NCBI GenBank assembly: GCA_016793465.1
Contig: JAEUJW010000029.1
Span: forward strand, 1-64,000
From: Myxococcales bacterium
GTDB lineage: Bacteria; Myxococcota; Polyangia; Nannocystales; Nannocystaceae
DNA length: 64,000 nucleotides
Direction of reading: 5' to 3'
The position numbers and the translations under genes were made by a program. Positions within the stretch are counted from its first letter, which is position 1; every line of letters begins with the position of its first letter. Positions 7,569-16,005 of the stretch are shown piece by piece. The notes beneath the pieces were generated by a model. The model did no database searches and was not told where the DNA came from. It saw only the letters and a list, made by a program, of their open reading frames with translations.

Positions 7569-8780
7569 GTGGGTGCCCCGAACTCCGCCGCGCGGGCGGA
7601 CGCTGCCGCCGCGCCGCTGCCGGGCTTCGGCGTGCTCGAGCTGCTGCTCGGCGGGCTGGCCGCGCTCGGGCCGCTGTCGATCGACATGTACCTCCCGGCC
7701 ATGCCGCGCATCGCCGGCGACTTCGCGGTCGAGACCGCGGCGGTGCAGCTGTCGCTCGCCTCGTTCTTCGTCGGCTTCGCCGGCGCCCAGGTGATCGCCG
7801 GCCCGTTGATCGACCGCCACGGCCGGCGCCGCCCGCTGGTCGTGGCGCTGATCGTCTACGTGTTCGCCTCGCTCGGCTGCGCCGCGGCCGCCAGCAACGC
7901 CGCGCTGATCGCCTGCCGCCTGCTGCAGGGCCTGGCCGGCTCGGTCGCGGTCGTGGTGCCCCGCGCGGTGATCCGCGACCTGCACACCGGGCCCGCCGCG
8001 GTGCACATGCTGTCGCGCCTCATGCTGATCATGGGCGTCGCCCCGATCGTCGCGCCGCTGCTCGGCAGCTGGGTGCTCGCCGGCCTCGGCTGGCGCGCCA
8101 TCTTCGGCTTCCTCGCCGCGTTCGCCGTGCTCGTCGCGCTGGCCTGCGTGCGCCTCCTGCCCGAGACCGGGCGCCCGCACGACCCCAGCGTGACGCTCGG
8201 CGCCCAGCTGCGGGCCCTCGCGCGCGAGCCCGACTTCCGCACCTACACGCTCTGCGCCGGCTTCGCCTCGGCCGGCATGTTCGCCTACATCGCCGGCTCG
8301 TCGTTCGTGTTCATCGAGGTCCACGGCGTCGACCCCGAGGCCTACGGCTACATCTTCGGCGCCGGCGCGTTCGGCCTGATCGCCACCTCGCAGCTCAACC
8401 GCGTGCTCGTCGGGCGCTTCACCGCCGCCCAGGTGCTGGCGACCGCCACCGCCCTGGCCGCGCTCGCCGGCCTCGCCGTGCTCGCCGTCGCCGTCACCGG
8501 CGCGGGCGGCGTGTGGGGCCTCGCCGCCGCCCTGTTCGCGTTCCTCTCGTCGCTCGGCATCGTCGTGCCCAACGCCACCGCCCTCGCCCTCGAGCAGCAC
8601 GGCCAGCGTGCCGGCCTGGCCTCCGCCGTGCTCGGCGCCTCGCAGTTCACGCTGTCCGCCTGCGCGGTCGGGGCCGTCAGCCTGCTCGACGACGGCCGCT
8701 CCGCCGCGCCGATGGCGACCGTGGTGGCCGCCGGCGCGTGCCTCTCGTGGCTGTGCTTCCGGCTGCGCCGCCGCGGCTGA
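7569..8780 (+). CDS. Bcr/CflA-family drug efflux transporter (MFS)
   Basis: 403-aa inner-membrane protein with about 12 hydrophobic segments. The motif LSIDMYLPAMP in the first helix and periplasmic loop is diagnostic of the Bcr/CflA branch of the drug:proton antiporters. The MFS loop motif appears as GPLIDRHGRRRPL after helix 2, and the antiporter-type sequence with GVAPIVAPLLGSWV in helix 5. It probably exports small hydrophobic compounds using the proton gradient. The GTG at 7569 fits a leaderless start 6 nt after TAGCCT. It is divergent from the hydrolase gene and stands alone. The family call is confident; the substrate is unknown. Confidence 0.88.
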   Translation: MGAPNSAARADAAAAPLPGFGVLELLLGGLAALGPLSIDMYLPAMPRIAGDFAVETAAVQLSLASFFVGFAGAQVIAGPLIDRHGRRRPLVVALIVYVFASLGCAAAASNAALIACRLLQGLAGSVAVVVPRAVIRDLHTGPAAVHMLSRLMLIMGVAPIVAPLLGSWVLAGLGWRAIFGFLAAFAVLVALACVRLLPETGRPHDPSVTLGAQLRALAREPDFRTYTLCAGFASAGMFAYIAGSSFVFIEVHGVDPEAYGYIFGAGAFGLIATSQLNRVLVGRFTAAQVLATATALAALAGLAVLAVAVTGAGGVWGLAAALFAFLSSLGIVVPNATALALEQHGQRAGLASAVLGASQFTLSACAVGAVSLLDDGRSAAPMATVVAAGACLSWLCFRLRRRG

Positions 8781-9234
8781 GCCGCCCCTCGGCGCGTGGT
8801 GCAGCTCCTTCGGGAACCACTCGCTCGACCTCGACGCCCTCGCTGTCGCTCGTGGGGTCCGCGCGGCGCGAGACCCGGTCGGCAACGTGTGCGGGGGATC
8901 TCGCATATGTCCTCGCGTGAGCCCGCGTGACCCCGCGGTCCGCGGCCCCGCCGATCCGCCGCCCGCCGCGCGGACCCCACGCCGCGGGCCCGCGCGCCGC
9001 CCCCCGGCGCATTCCTGCCCGCCCGCGACGATCGGTGTTCGACCAGCGATCCACGGCGACATGCACCAGCCGGGCGCGCGCCCGACATCGGCCCGGCTCG
9101 CGCCTCGGCCTCCACCCGCGACGAGCGCGACGCGTACGACCCCGGCGCCGCATGTGGGCCCCGCCCGCGGCTCCGCCTGCACGGCCGCGGCGCCGGAGCG
9201 CCGCCCGGGCCTGGCTGGCGATCTGCCCCACCGA
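8781..9234. other. Intergenic stretch with no supported gene
   Basis: About 450 bases. Shortly after the transporter stop, GTGGT...ACCAC around 8797-8821 can pair with an inner TCC/GGA and may act as a weak transcription end. The rest has open frames only through high GC, without starts, Shine-Dalgarno sites or recognisable motifs. I see no RNA gene. Confidence 0.4.
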
Positions 9235-9240
9235 TACCGT
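9235..9240 (+). promoter_or_regulatory. -10 element, leaderless start of the di-haem propeller gene
   Basis: TACCGT ends 5 nt before ATG 9246, consistent with transcription starting at the A of the start codon. Confidence 0.4.
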
Positions 9241-9245
9241 GATCG

Positions 9246-12017
9246 ATGATGCAACGCTGGCCCCTCATCCCCACCCTCGCGATCGCGGCCGTCACCCTCG
9301 GCGGCCCATCCCTCGCTTATGCGGCCGACCCCGCCTTCACCGCCTTCGAGAGCGGCCAGGTCCGGCCGCTCGCGCTGGCGCCGGACGGCAAGCGACTGTT
9401 CGCCGTCAACACCCCCGACAACCGCCTCGAGGTCTACGACGTCGACAACCACGGCCTCGAGCACCGCTATTCCGTGCCCGTCGGCCTCGAGCCGGTCGCC
9501 GTGGCCGCGCGCGGCGACGACGAGGTGTGGGTCGTCAATCACCTGTCCGACAGCGTCAGCATCGTCGAGCTCGACGACGACGCCGGCCGGGTCACGCGCA
9601 CCCTGCTGGTCGGCGACGAGCCCCGCGACATCGTGTTCGCCGGCAAGGGCAACAAGCCGCGGGCCTTCATCACCGCCGCCCACCGCGGCCAGAACGCCCC
9701 GTTCGACCCGCAGCTGACCACCCCCGGCGTCGGCCGGGCCGACGTGTGGGTCTTCGACGCCGCCAACCCCGGCGGCGGCCTCGGCGGCGCCCCCCTGACG
9801 ATCATCAACCTGTTCAGCGACACCCCGCGGGCCCTGGCCGCCAGCCCCGACGGCAAGAAGGTCTACGCCGCCGCGTTCAACTCCGGCAACCGCACCGCCA
9901 TCGTCGCGCTCGGCCAGGTCCCCGACGGCGGCGAGGCGGCCGGCGGCGTGCCCCTGCCGAACGTCAACCACGTCGGCGCCCCCGAGCCCGACATGAGCCT
10001 CATCGTCCGCTGGAACGGCGCCCACTGGGTCGACGAGACCGGCCGCCAGTGGGACGACCACATCAAGTTCAGCCTGCCCGACAAGGACGTGTTCGTCATC
10101 AACGCCCAGGCCAACACGCCGCAGCTGTTCGGCGGCCCCGCCGGCTACTTTAAAACCGTCGGCACCACCCTGTTCAACATGGTCGTGCACCCCAAGAACG
10201 GCAAGGTGTTCGTCAGCAACACCGAGGCGCGCAACCACGTGCGCTTCGAGGGCCTCGGCGAGTTCGCCGAGACGACCGTGCGCGGCGCCGCCGTCGACAG
10301 CCGCATCACCGTGCTCGGCAACGGCGGCGTGCACCCGCGCCAGCTCAACAAGCACATCGACCGCGACAGCTGCTGCGCCCCGATCCCCAACCCGGAGGGC
10401 GCGCTCAGCGTGTCGCAGCCGACCGGCATGGCGATCTCGAAGGACGGCGACGACCTCTACGTCGCCGCCCTCGGCAACGACAAGGTCGTGATCTACTCGA
10501 CCGACGAGCTCGAGGACGACGACCACTGGCCCGACGAGGTCGACCAGATCGCCGTCAGCGGCGGCGGCCCGACCGGCCTCGTGCTCGACGAGAAGCGCGA
10601 TCGCCTGTACGTGCTGACCCGCTTCGACAACGGCATCTCGATCATCGACACCGACTGCCGCGAGGAGGTCGACCACCTCACCATGCACAACCCCGAGCCG
10701 CCCGGCCTGGTCGCCGGCCGCCGCTTCCTCTACGACGCCGCCCTCACCTCGAGCCACGGCGACCAGTCGTGCGCCAGCTGCCACGTGTTCGGCGACAAGG
10801 ACGAGCTCTCGTGGGACCTCGGCGACCCCGACGGCGACGTCGTCGACCCGCCGGGCAACATCCGCGCGGTGTTCGGGGTCGGCCAGACCTCGTTCCACCC
10901 GATGAAGGGCCCGATGACGACCCAGAGCCTGCGCGGCCTCGACAACCACGGCCCCATGCACTGGCGCGGCGACCGCAACGGCGAGGGCCAGGGCGCCAAC
11001 GTCCAGCCGAACGGCGGCGCCTTCAGCGAGGTCGCCGCCTTCAAGGCCTTCAACGTCGCCTTCGAGGGCCTGCTCGGCCGCGACGCGCCGCTGACCGCCG
11101 CCGAGATGCAGGCGTTCACCGACTTCCAGCTGCAGGTGATGTACCCGCCGAACCCGATCCGCAGGCTCGACAACACCCTGACCGCGCGCCAGCAGGCCGG
11201 CGCCGACTTTTTTAATAACAACCTGTCGTTCGCGCTCGGCGAGCTGTTCCGCTGCGTCGACTGCCACGCCACCGACCGCACCGCCAACGACGTGCCCGGG
11301 GTGGCCCACCCGGGGTTCTTCGGCAGCGACGGCCGCGTGGTCACCGGCGAGTTCTCGCAGACGTTCAAGATCCCCCACCTGCGCAACCTCTACACCAAGG
11401 TCGGCACGTTCGGCTTCGGCGACGACGACTTCTTCTTCAACACGCCCGGCCTGCCCCACTACGACCCGTCGTTCCAGGGCGAGCAGATCCGTTCGTTCGG
11501 CTTCACCCACGACGGCTCGAAGGACACGCCGATGCGGTTCTTCAACGCCTTCGTGGCCACCCCCGACACGCCGAACGGGTTCACCACCTTCGACCAGCAG
11601 AAGCAGGTCGCCGAGTTCGTGTACGCGTTCGACAGCAACCTGCGGCCGATCGTCGGCCAGCAGGTCACGCTCACCGCCAGCAACGGCGCCCAGGTCGGCC
11701 CGCGCATCGACCTCATGCGCCAGCGCGACGACGCCGGCGAGTGCGAGCTGATCGCCAAGCTCGAGGTCTCCGACGTCGAGATCGGCTACTACCGCCTCGC
11801 CGACGGCACCTACACGCCGAGCCACACGCTCATGCCGAACCGCACCGAGGCCCAGCTGCGCCAGCTGGCCACCCAGTACGGCCACCCGGTGACCTACACC
11901 TGCGTGCCCCCGGGCTCGGGCTACCGCCTCGGCGTCGACCGCGACGGCGACGGCCACCGCGACGGCAACGAGGTCGCCGCCTGCAGCGACCCCGCCGACC
12001 CCGACGACACGCCCTGA
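9246..12017 (+). CDS. Secreted YVTN beta-propeller protein with two c-type haem sites
   Basis: 923-aa exported protein. Residues 1-27 are a Sec signal peptide (ends LAYAADP). The first half, to about residue 480, has repeated propeller blades (LALAPDGKRLFAVNT, LAASPDGKKVYAA, MAISKDGDDLYVAA). Two CXXCH haem sites follow, CASCH near 510 and CVDCH near 672, in a region resembling the di-haem peroxidase/MauG-like or propeller-cytochrome families. The end (DRDGDGHRDGNE) is a calcium-binding EF-hand-like loop. Probable role: periplasmic or surface electron transfer or oxidation. Two ATGs are adjacent (9246, 9249). A long GC hairpin follows the stop. A few AT-only codon clusters (10150, 11209) stand out in an otherwise GC-saturated gene. 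Confidence 0.82.
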   Translation: MMQRWPLIPTLAIAAVTLGGPSLAYAADPAFTAFESGQVRPLALAPDGKRLFAVNTPDNRLEVYDVDNHGLEHRYSVPVGLEPVAVAARGDDEVWVVNHLSDSVSIVELDDDAGRVTRTLLVGDEPRDIVFAGKGNKPRAFITAAHRGQNAPFDPQLTTPGVGRADVWVFDAANPGGGLGGAPLTIINLFSDTPRALAASPDGKKVYAAAFNSGNRTAIVALGQVPDGGEAAGGVPLPNVNHVGAPEPDMSLIVRWNGAHWVDETGRQWDDHIKFSLPDKDVFVINAQANTPQLFGGPAGYFKTVGTTLFNMVVHPKNGKVFVSNTEARNHVRFEGLGEFAETTVRGAAVDSRITVLGNGGVHPRQLNKHIDRDSCCAPIPNPEGALSVSQPTGMAISKDGDDLYVAALGNDKVVIYSTDELEDDDHWPDEVDQIAVSGGGPTGLVLDEKRDRLYVLTRFDNGISIIDTDCREEVDHLTMHNPEPPGLVAGRRFLYDAALTSSHGDQSCASCHVFGDKDELSWDLGDPDGDVVDPPGNIRAVFGVGQTSFHPMKGPMTTQSLRGLDNHGPMHWRGDRNGEGQGANVQPNGGAFSEVAAFKAFNVAFEGLLGRDAPLTAAEMQAFTDFQLQVMYPPNPIRRLDNTLTARQQAGADFFNNNLSFALGELFRCVDCHATDRTANDVPGVAHPGFFGSDGRVVTGEFSQTFKIPHLRNLYTKVGTFGFGDDDFFFNTPGLPHYDPSFQGEQIRSFGFTHDGSKDTPMRFFNAFVATPDTPNGFTTFDQQKQVAEFVYAFDSNLRPIVGQQVTLTASNGAQVGPRIDLMRQRDDAGECELIAKLEVSDVEIGYYRLADGTYTPSHTLMPNRTEAQLRQLATQYGHPVTYTCVPPGSGYRLGVDRDGDGHRDGNEVAACSDPADPDDTP

Positions 12018-12028
12018 GGCGCACGCGC

Positions 12029-12055
12029 GGAGCGGGCCGCCCGGCGGCCCGCTCC
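12029..12055. terminator. Bidirectional terminator-like hairpin
   Basis: Twelve perfect pairs (GGAGCGGGCCGC, 3-nt loop, and its complement) fill the gap between two convergent stop codons. No T-run, which is usual at this GC content. Confidence 0.6.
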
Positions 12056-12056
12056 G

Positions 12057-12941
12057 TCACACCGCGACGATCCGCCGCCGGCGCAGCGCCAGCGCGTGAT
12101 CGAGGCCCGCCTGCAGCGTGCTCAGGGTCGTCAGCCCGGTCAGGTCGACCCCGAGCTCGACCACGGTCTGGGCCACGCTCGGCGACAGCCCGACGACGAT
12201 CAGCCGCGCCCCCAGCAGGCGCACCGCCGCCGCCGTGCGAAAGACGTGGTGCGCCGCCTCGGCGTCGAACACCGGCACCCCCGAGACGTCGAGGATCACC
12301 ACCCGCGCCCGCGCCTCGCCGACCCGCGCCAGCAGCCTCTCGGTCATCGACTGGGCCCGCTCGCCGTCGAACAGGCCGACCAGCGGCACCACCAGGATGC
12401 CGTCGTGGATCGGCGCGATCGGGGTCGAGGCGCTGCGGATCAGGTCGAGCAGCCGCGTCTTCTCGGCGTAGGCCGCCGTCAGCTCCGACAGCTGGTGCTC
12501 GAGCTGCCGCACCTCGGCCTGCGCCGCCTGCTCGTGGTACTCGCGCTCGCGCGCGGCCAGCAGGCGCTGGCCGACCAGCAGCGCCAGCTGGAACATCCAC
12601 TCGTCGAGCCGCGCCCGCTCGTCGTCGGCGAGGGCCACGCCCTGCAGCGCCGCCGCGGTCGCCTGCCGCGTGGTCGTCGCCAGCAGCTTGAGGTCGGCGA
12701 AGGTCACGCCCCGGGCCGCCGGATCCTCGAGCAGGCCCGACAGCGCCTCGCGCACCCCCGAGCCGCCGGCGGCGGCGAGGTCCCGCCGCAGCCCGTCGAT
12801 CAGCCGCGCGGCGTGCGGGCGCACCGCCGCCTCGCCGAGCGCGCGGTACAGGCTGCCCGCGCGCCCGCACAGGCGACGCACGAGCTCGTCGACCAGCGCG
12901 GTCGGGTCGGCGGCCAGCCACGCCGCGAACGCGCCGCTCAC
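12057..12941 (-). CDS. STAS-domain protein, RsbR-like co-antagonist
   Basis: 294-aa cytoplasmic signalling protein. The N-terminal 150 residues are all-helical (VDELVRRLCGRAG, HAARLIDGLRRDL), like the sensor part of Rsb co-antagonists; a coiled coil follows near 165-200 (AEVRQLEHQLSEL). The C-terminal STAS domain, about 205-290, shows ARVVILDVSGVPVFD and GLSPSVAQTVVELGV; the usual phospho-acceptor Ser/Thr position reads Val-Pro-Val rather than D-S/T, so phosphorylation control may be changed. The GTG start at 12941 overlaps the upstream stop (GTGA), coupling it to the V4R-like gene. Likely part of a stressosome or anti-sigma partner switch. Confidence 0.78.
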   Translation of the reverse strand: MSGAFAAWLAADPTALVDELVRRLCGRAGSLYRALGEAAVRPHAARLIDGLRRDLAAAGGSGVREALSGLLEDPAARGVTFADLKLLATTTRQATAAALQGVALADDERARLDEWMFQLALLVGQRLLAAREREYHEQAAQAEVRQLEHQLSELTAAYAEKTRLLDLIRSASTPIAPIHDGILVVPLVGLFDGERAQSMTERLLARVGEARARVVILDVSGVPVFDAEAAHHVFRTAAAVRLLGARLIVVGLSPSVAQTVVELGVDLTGLTTLSTLQAGLDHALALRRRRIVAV

Positions 12942-13462
12942 CAGCTCACCCGGTAGACGCACGACCGTCCGCCGTGATCCATGCAGCCCTCGACGCCGTG
13001 CTCGACCAGCGCGCGCCCGCCGAAGCGCGCGCAGCAGCCCTCGATGATGCCGACGTTGAGGCCGCACGGGCCCCACGTGTCCCACTCGAGCACCGCGTTG
13101 TAGTCGTCCTCGAACTCGCAGGTGATGTGCCCGGTGTCGGGGCCGCGGGCGTTGAGCTTGTAGGCGACGTCGAGGCTCAGCAGCACGCCCTTCACGTCGA
13201 CGATGCCGGGCGGGAACGGGGCCGTCTCGATCATGCGGCGCCCGACCGAGATGAGCGCGTTGCGCCCGATCTGCGCGCCGATCGCGTAGTAGATGGGGAT
13301 CGCCCAGGCGGCGTCGTACCAGCGGTCGGGGTCGATGCGCTCGACCCCGAAGTCGCGCAGGATCTTCTGCACCAGCGGCTGCGAGTGGCCGAGCGCCAGC
13401 AAGAAGGAGTTGAGGGCCGCGCCGTTGTACTGACCGCCGAGCTCCGAACTGGGCATGTTCAT
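12938..13462 (-). CDS. V4R-like sensory domain protein
   Basis: 174-aa protein resembling the 4-vinyl-reductase (V4R)/haem-NO-binding-like fold used as a small-molecule sensor. The C-terminal half has the family pattern: a hydrophobic strand (ITCEFEDDYNAVLEW), GLNVGIIEGCCARFGG, then a Cys and a final strand (CVYRVSW). The N-terminal helical part (LNSFLLALGH, RWYDAAWAIPIYYAIG) resembles the DUF2378 group common in myxobacteria. The start is ATG 13462 with GGAGG upstream; a second ATG follows two codons later. It is translationally coupled to the STAS protein, so it probably senses the signal that the STAS protein relays. Exact family is uncertain. Confidence 0.62.
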   Translation of the reverse strand: MNMPSSELGGQYNGAALNSFLLALGHSQPLVQKILRDFGVERIDPDRWYDAAWAIPIYYAIGAQIGRNALISVGRRMIETAPFPPGIVDVKGVLLSLDVAYKLNARGPDTGHITCEFEDDYNAVLEWDTWGPCGLNVGIIEGCCARFGGRALVEHGVEGCMDHGGRSCVYRVSW

Positions 13463-13517
13463 CGCGACATCCTCCGAGTCGTAAGCAGCGACGGTCGACC
13501 GACAGCCACCCACGACG

Positions 13518-13547
13518 ATGGTAGGCGGGCCGCTCGCGGCTTGTCCA
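13518..13547 (-). promoter_or_regulatory. Promoter of the V4R-STAS operon
   Basis: On the minus strand TGGACA (13547-13542), an 18-bp spacer, then TACCAT (13523-13518): a good housekeeping-type promoter 56 nt ahead of the start codon. Confidence 0.6.
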
Positions 13548-13632
13548 GCGAGCCGCCTCGCCGACCACGCGGGTGAGGCAGGGTGCGACCCCGCGTCCTC
13601 GCGCCCTGCGTCGCCCGCCGCTGGCGGCGGCC

Positions 13633-14046
13633 TCACGCCGCCCGCCGGCGCCGCGAGACGATCAGGGCCAGGAGCCCGGCGATCAGGCACACGCTGTACT
13701 CGACGCCGTTCGTCCCCGACCCGACCACGAACCACCCGTGCTGCGCGTGGACCAGCGCGACGCCGGCCGCCAGCTGCAGCGCGAACAGGGCCGCGATCGG
13801 GGTGACCCACCGCCCGAGCGCCAGGGCGAGCCCGCCGACGATCTCGAAGGCCGTGATCCCCCCCGCGAGCACCACCCCGAGCGGGAACCCCTGGGCCGCG
13901 AGGAACTCGCCGAACGGCGCGACCCCGCCGTGGGCGAGGCGGGCGACCCCGTGCGCCGCGAGCAGGCCGGCCAGCACCACGCGCAGCAGTGCGAGCCCGG
14001 GGTCGGAGGGGCGCGGCGGGGCGGGCGGACCGGAGGCGGGGCTCAC
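13633..14046 (-). CDS. DoxX-like membrane protein
   Basis: 137-aa protein with four hydrophobic helices. Motifs GLALLRVVLAGLLAAHGVARL, FLAAQGFPLGVVLAGGITAFEIVGGLALALGRW and a closing Arg-rich tail fit the DoxX family, membrane proteins associated with thiol/redox or quinone-linked functions. The GTG at 14046 begins the first conserved part; a GTG at 14070 is an alternative. Upstream is the long promoter region of the divergent KamA operon; downstream the signalling operon runs the same way but has its own promoter. Function is not predicted further. Confidence 0.68.
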   Translation of the reverse strand: MSPASGPPAPPRPSDPGLALLRVVLAGLLAAHGVARLAHGGVAPFGEFLAAQGFPLGVVLAGGITAFEIVGGLALALGRWVTPIAALFALQLAAGVALVHAQHGWFVVGSGTNGVEYSVCLIAGLLALIVSRRRRAA

Positions 14047-14316
14047 CCGCGCGATTGTAGGCCCGATCACGAGGTCCGCACATTCACGGCCGCGGCCGTG
14101 CACGCCCGCCGCCCGACAAGCACGATCCATGCCCGAATCGCCGACAGGACCGTGCGTGCCCCGCGAACGCACACGCAATGTTTGCAAGGAGCGCCGAGCG
14201 GGCCCTCCGGGGCCCTGGACGCGCATATGCGCCGTCGCGACCCGGCCGCGAATGACGTGATCGCAGATATCGGGTCGCATAAACACATCTTCATGAACGA
14301 TAAGGCGGATTGTCTG
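14047..14316. other. Non-coding stretch between DoxX-like gene and KamA promoter
   Basis: About 270 bases with falling GC towards 14300 (several ATA, TAAA and CATATG stretches). No frame has a plausible start with protein-like content. Nothing further is recognised. Confidence 0.4.
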
Positions 14317-14346
14317 TTGACAAAAGGTCGCGGGTCTAATTAGACT
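14317..14346 (+). promoter_or_regulatory. Consensus-like promoter of the KamA operon
   Basis: TTGACA (14317-14322, perfect -35), 18-bp spacer, TAGACT (14341-14346, 4 of 6). The best housekeeping promoter in the window, about 325 nt before the start codon. Confidence 0.7.
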
Positions 14347-14355
14347 GACCGCGGG

Positions 14356-14376
14356 TGTGACGAATTGTTCGTCACA
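14356..14376 (+). promoter_or_regulatory. Perfect palindromic operator candidate
   Basis: TGTGACGAA-N3-TTCGTCACA, nine perfect pairs, starting 9 bp after the -10, thus covering the transcript start. A dimeric repressor here would block the KamA operon. No regulator gene is adjacent, so it may act in trans. Confidence 0.6.
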
Positions 14377-14670
14377 GGCATCTGGAATGGTCGGGCCGCC
14401 ATTCTGCGATTCGTCGCATACGAACGCGGAGGCAGGCAGACCGCCGATTTTCAGGGCCGCGAGCGATCGTAGCAGCATTCGAGATTGTCGATCACCGACG
14501 CGTTCTCAGGGGTGATTCGCCATGTTCTTCTTCTCATAAGCGCCGGCCGAATGGCCGTATCTGCCGATTCATAGCGGGGCCGGTCCGCGCCTTTGCGGCC
14601 GACCCTCGCCATCGTCTGCTCAGAGCAGCGTCACGCCGCATTGCGTGGGCTGCAAGAAGGAGGTCTCGAG
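14377..14670 (+). promoter_or_regulatory. Long structured 5' leader of the KamA operon
   Basis: About 290 nt of probable untranslated leader. Two hairpins sit side by side: GAATGG-N8-CCATTC (14385-14404) and TGCGA-TTCG-TCGCA (14405-14418, a UUCG tetraloop). A GGCCG/CGGCC pairing near 14581-14604 lies closer to the gene. The leader ends with AAGGAGG at 14657-14663, 7 nt before TTG 14671. Length and structure allow for a cis-acting RNA control element; no known riboswitch class was recognised. Confidence 0.45.
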
Positions 14671-16002
14671 TTGCCTGACATGCCCGCTCCCCGCTCGTCG
14701 GCGTACAAGCCGCTCACGCTGCGCGATCTCGCGTCGATCCCGCAGATCGCGGTGATGCCCGAGGAGCTGCGCCTGCAGCTGCTCGCGGTGGCGTCGGTCC
14801 TGCCGTTCCGCGTCAACCGCTACGTGCTCGACGAGCTGATCGACTGGACCCGGGTCCCGGACGACCCGATCTATCAATTGACGTTCCCCCAGCCCGGCAT
14901 GCTGGCGGCGGACGACCTGGCGCGGATGGTCGATCTGCTGCGCCGGGCGGCCCCGCAGGCCGAGGTCGACGCGGCGGCGCGGGCCGTCCAGTCCGGCCTC
15001 AACCCGCACCCCGCCGGCCAGCTCGCCCTCAACGTGCCGGTGCACGGCGGACGGGCGCTGCGCGGCATGCAGCACAAGTACCGCGAGACCGTGCTGTTCT
15101 TCCCGGCCCAGGGCCAGACGTGCCACGCCTACTGCACGTACTGCTTCCGCTGGCCGCAGTTCGTCGGCCACGGCGACCTCAAGTTCGCCTCGCGCGAGGC
15201 CGACGAGCTCGTCGACTACCTGCGCTGCCACCCCGCCGTGAGCGACGTGCTGCTGACCGGCGGCGACCCGCTGGTGATGCGCGCCGCGGTGCTGCGGCGC
15301 TACATCGAGCCGCTGCTGGCCGGCGACCTGCCGGGCCTCACGACCATCCGCATCGGCTCGAAGGCGCTGGCCTACTGGCCGCAGCGCTTCCTGTTCGACG
15401 ACGACGCCGAGGACCTGCTGCGCCTGTTCGAGTCGGTGACCTCGCGCGGGATCCAGCTCGCCTTCATGGCCCACGCCAGCCACCCGCGCGAGCTCGAGAC
15501 GCCCGCGGCCGAGGCGGCGGTCCGCCGCGTGCGGGCGACCGGCGCGGTGATCCGCTGCCAGGCGCCGCTGATCCGCCGCGTCAACGACGACGCGCAGGTG
15601 TGGGCCGAGCTGTGGCGCCGCCAGGTCCGCCTCGGGATGGTGCCGTACTACATGTTCGTCGAGCGGGACACCGGCCCGAAGGAGTACTTCAAGGTGCCGC
15701 TGGCGCGCGCGCTCGAGATCTTCGGCGGCGCCTACCGGCAGGTCTCGGGCCTGTGTCGCACCGTGCGCGGGCCGTCGATGTCGGCGACCCCGGGCAAGGT
15801 GCTGGTCGACGGCGTGCTCGACGTCGGCGGGCGGCGCAGCTTCGTGCTGCGCGTGCTGCAGGGGCGCGACCCGGCGTGGGTCGGGCGCACCTTCCTCGCC
15901 GATTACGACGAGCAGGCGGCGTGGCTCGACGAGCTGCGTCCGGCCGACGGCGAGCCCGAATTCTTCTACACGCGCGCGCTCCGCGAGCGCCAGGGGAGGT
16001 GA
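14671..16002 (+). CDS. KamA-family radical SAM aminomutase
   Basis: 443-aa enzyme that would move an amino group from alpha to beta carbon (lysine, glutamate or arginine 2,3-aminomutase type) using a [4Fe-4S] cluster, S-adenosylmethionine and PLP. The cluster motif is C151-x3-C155-x2-C158 (CHAYCTYC), followed by LLTGGDPLVM, the SAM-binding GGDP. The PLP lysine is expected at Lys376 in MSATPGK; canonical enzymes have Pro-Gly-rich PGGGGK here, so the active site differs. TTG 14671 is the start because AAGGAGG lies 7 nt upstream; ATG 14680 would be 16 nt away. It is first in a tight operon with asnB and an aminotransferase (3-4 nt gaps). Family is sure; substrate is unknown. Confidence 0.85.
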   Translation: MPDMPAPRSSAYKPLTLRDLASIPQIAVMPEELRLQLLAVASVLPFRVNRYVLDELIDWTRVPDDPIYQLTFPQPGMLAADDLARMVDLLRRAAPQAEVDAAARAVQSGLNPHPAGQLALNVPVHGGRALRGMQHKYRETVLFFPAQGQTCHAYCTYCFRWPQFVGHGDLKFASREADELVDYLRCHPAVSDVLLTGGDPLVMRAAVLRRYIEPLLAGDLPGLTTIRIGSKALAYWPQRFLFDDDAEDLLRLFESVTSRGIQLAFMAHASHPRELETPAAEAAVRRVRATGAVIRCQAPLIRRVNDDAQVWAELWRRQVRLGMVPYYMFVERDTGPKEYFKVPLARALEIFGGAYRQVSGLCRTVRGPSMSATPGKVLVDGVLDVGGRRSFVLRVLQGRDPAWVGRTFLADYDEQAAWLDELRPADGEPEFFYTRALRERQGR

Positions 16003-16005
16003 ATC

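Noticed and set aside
7350..11957. 1535-codon minus-strand open frame
   Set aside because: Antisense shadow of the transporter and propeller genes; runs through the intergenic gap with Ala/Gly/Arg-rich sequence and no start context.
12938..14083. Longer minus-strand protein starting near 14083
   Set aside because: The extension before ATG 13462 is Arg/Pro/Ala-rich, crosses the promoter at 13518-13547 and overlaps the DoxX-like gene.
14356..14376. CRP-type site
   Set aside because: The half-site TGTGA...TCACA is present but the spacing is 11 rather than 6, and the inner bases also pair, so a different dimeric regulator is more likely.
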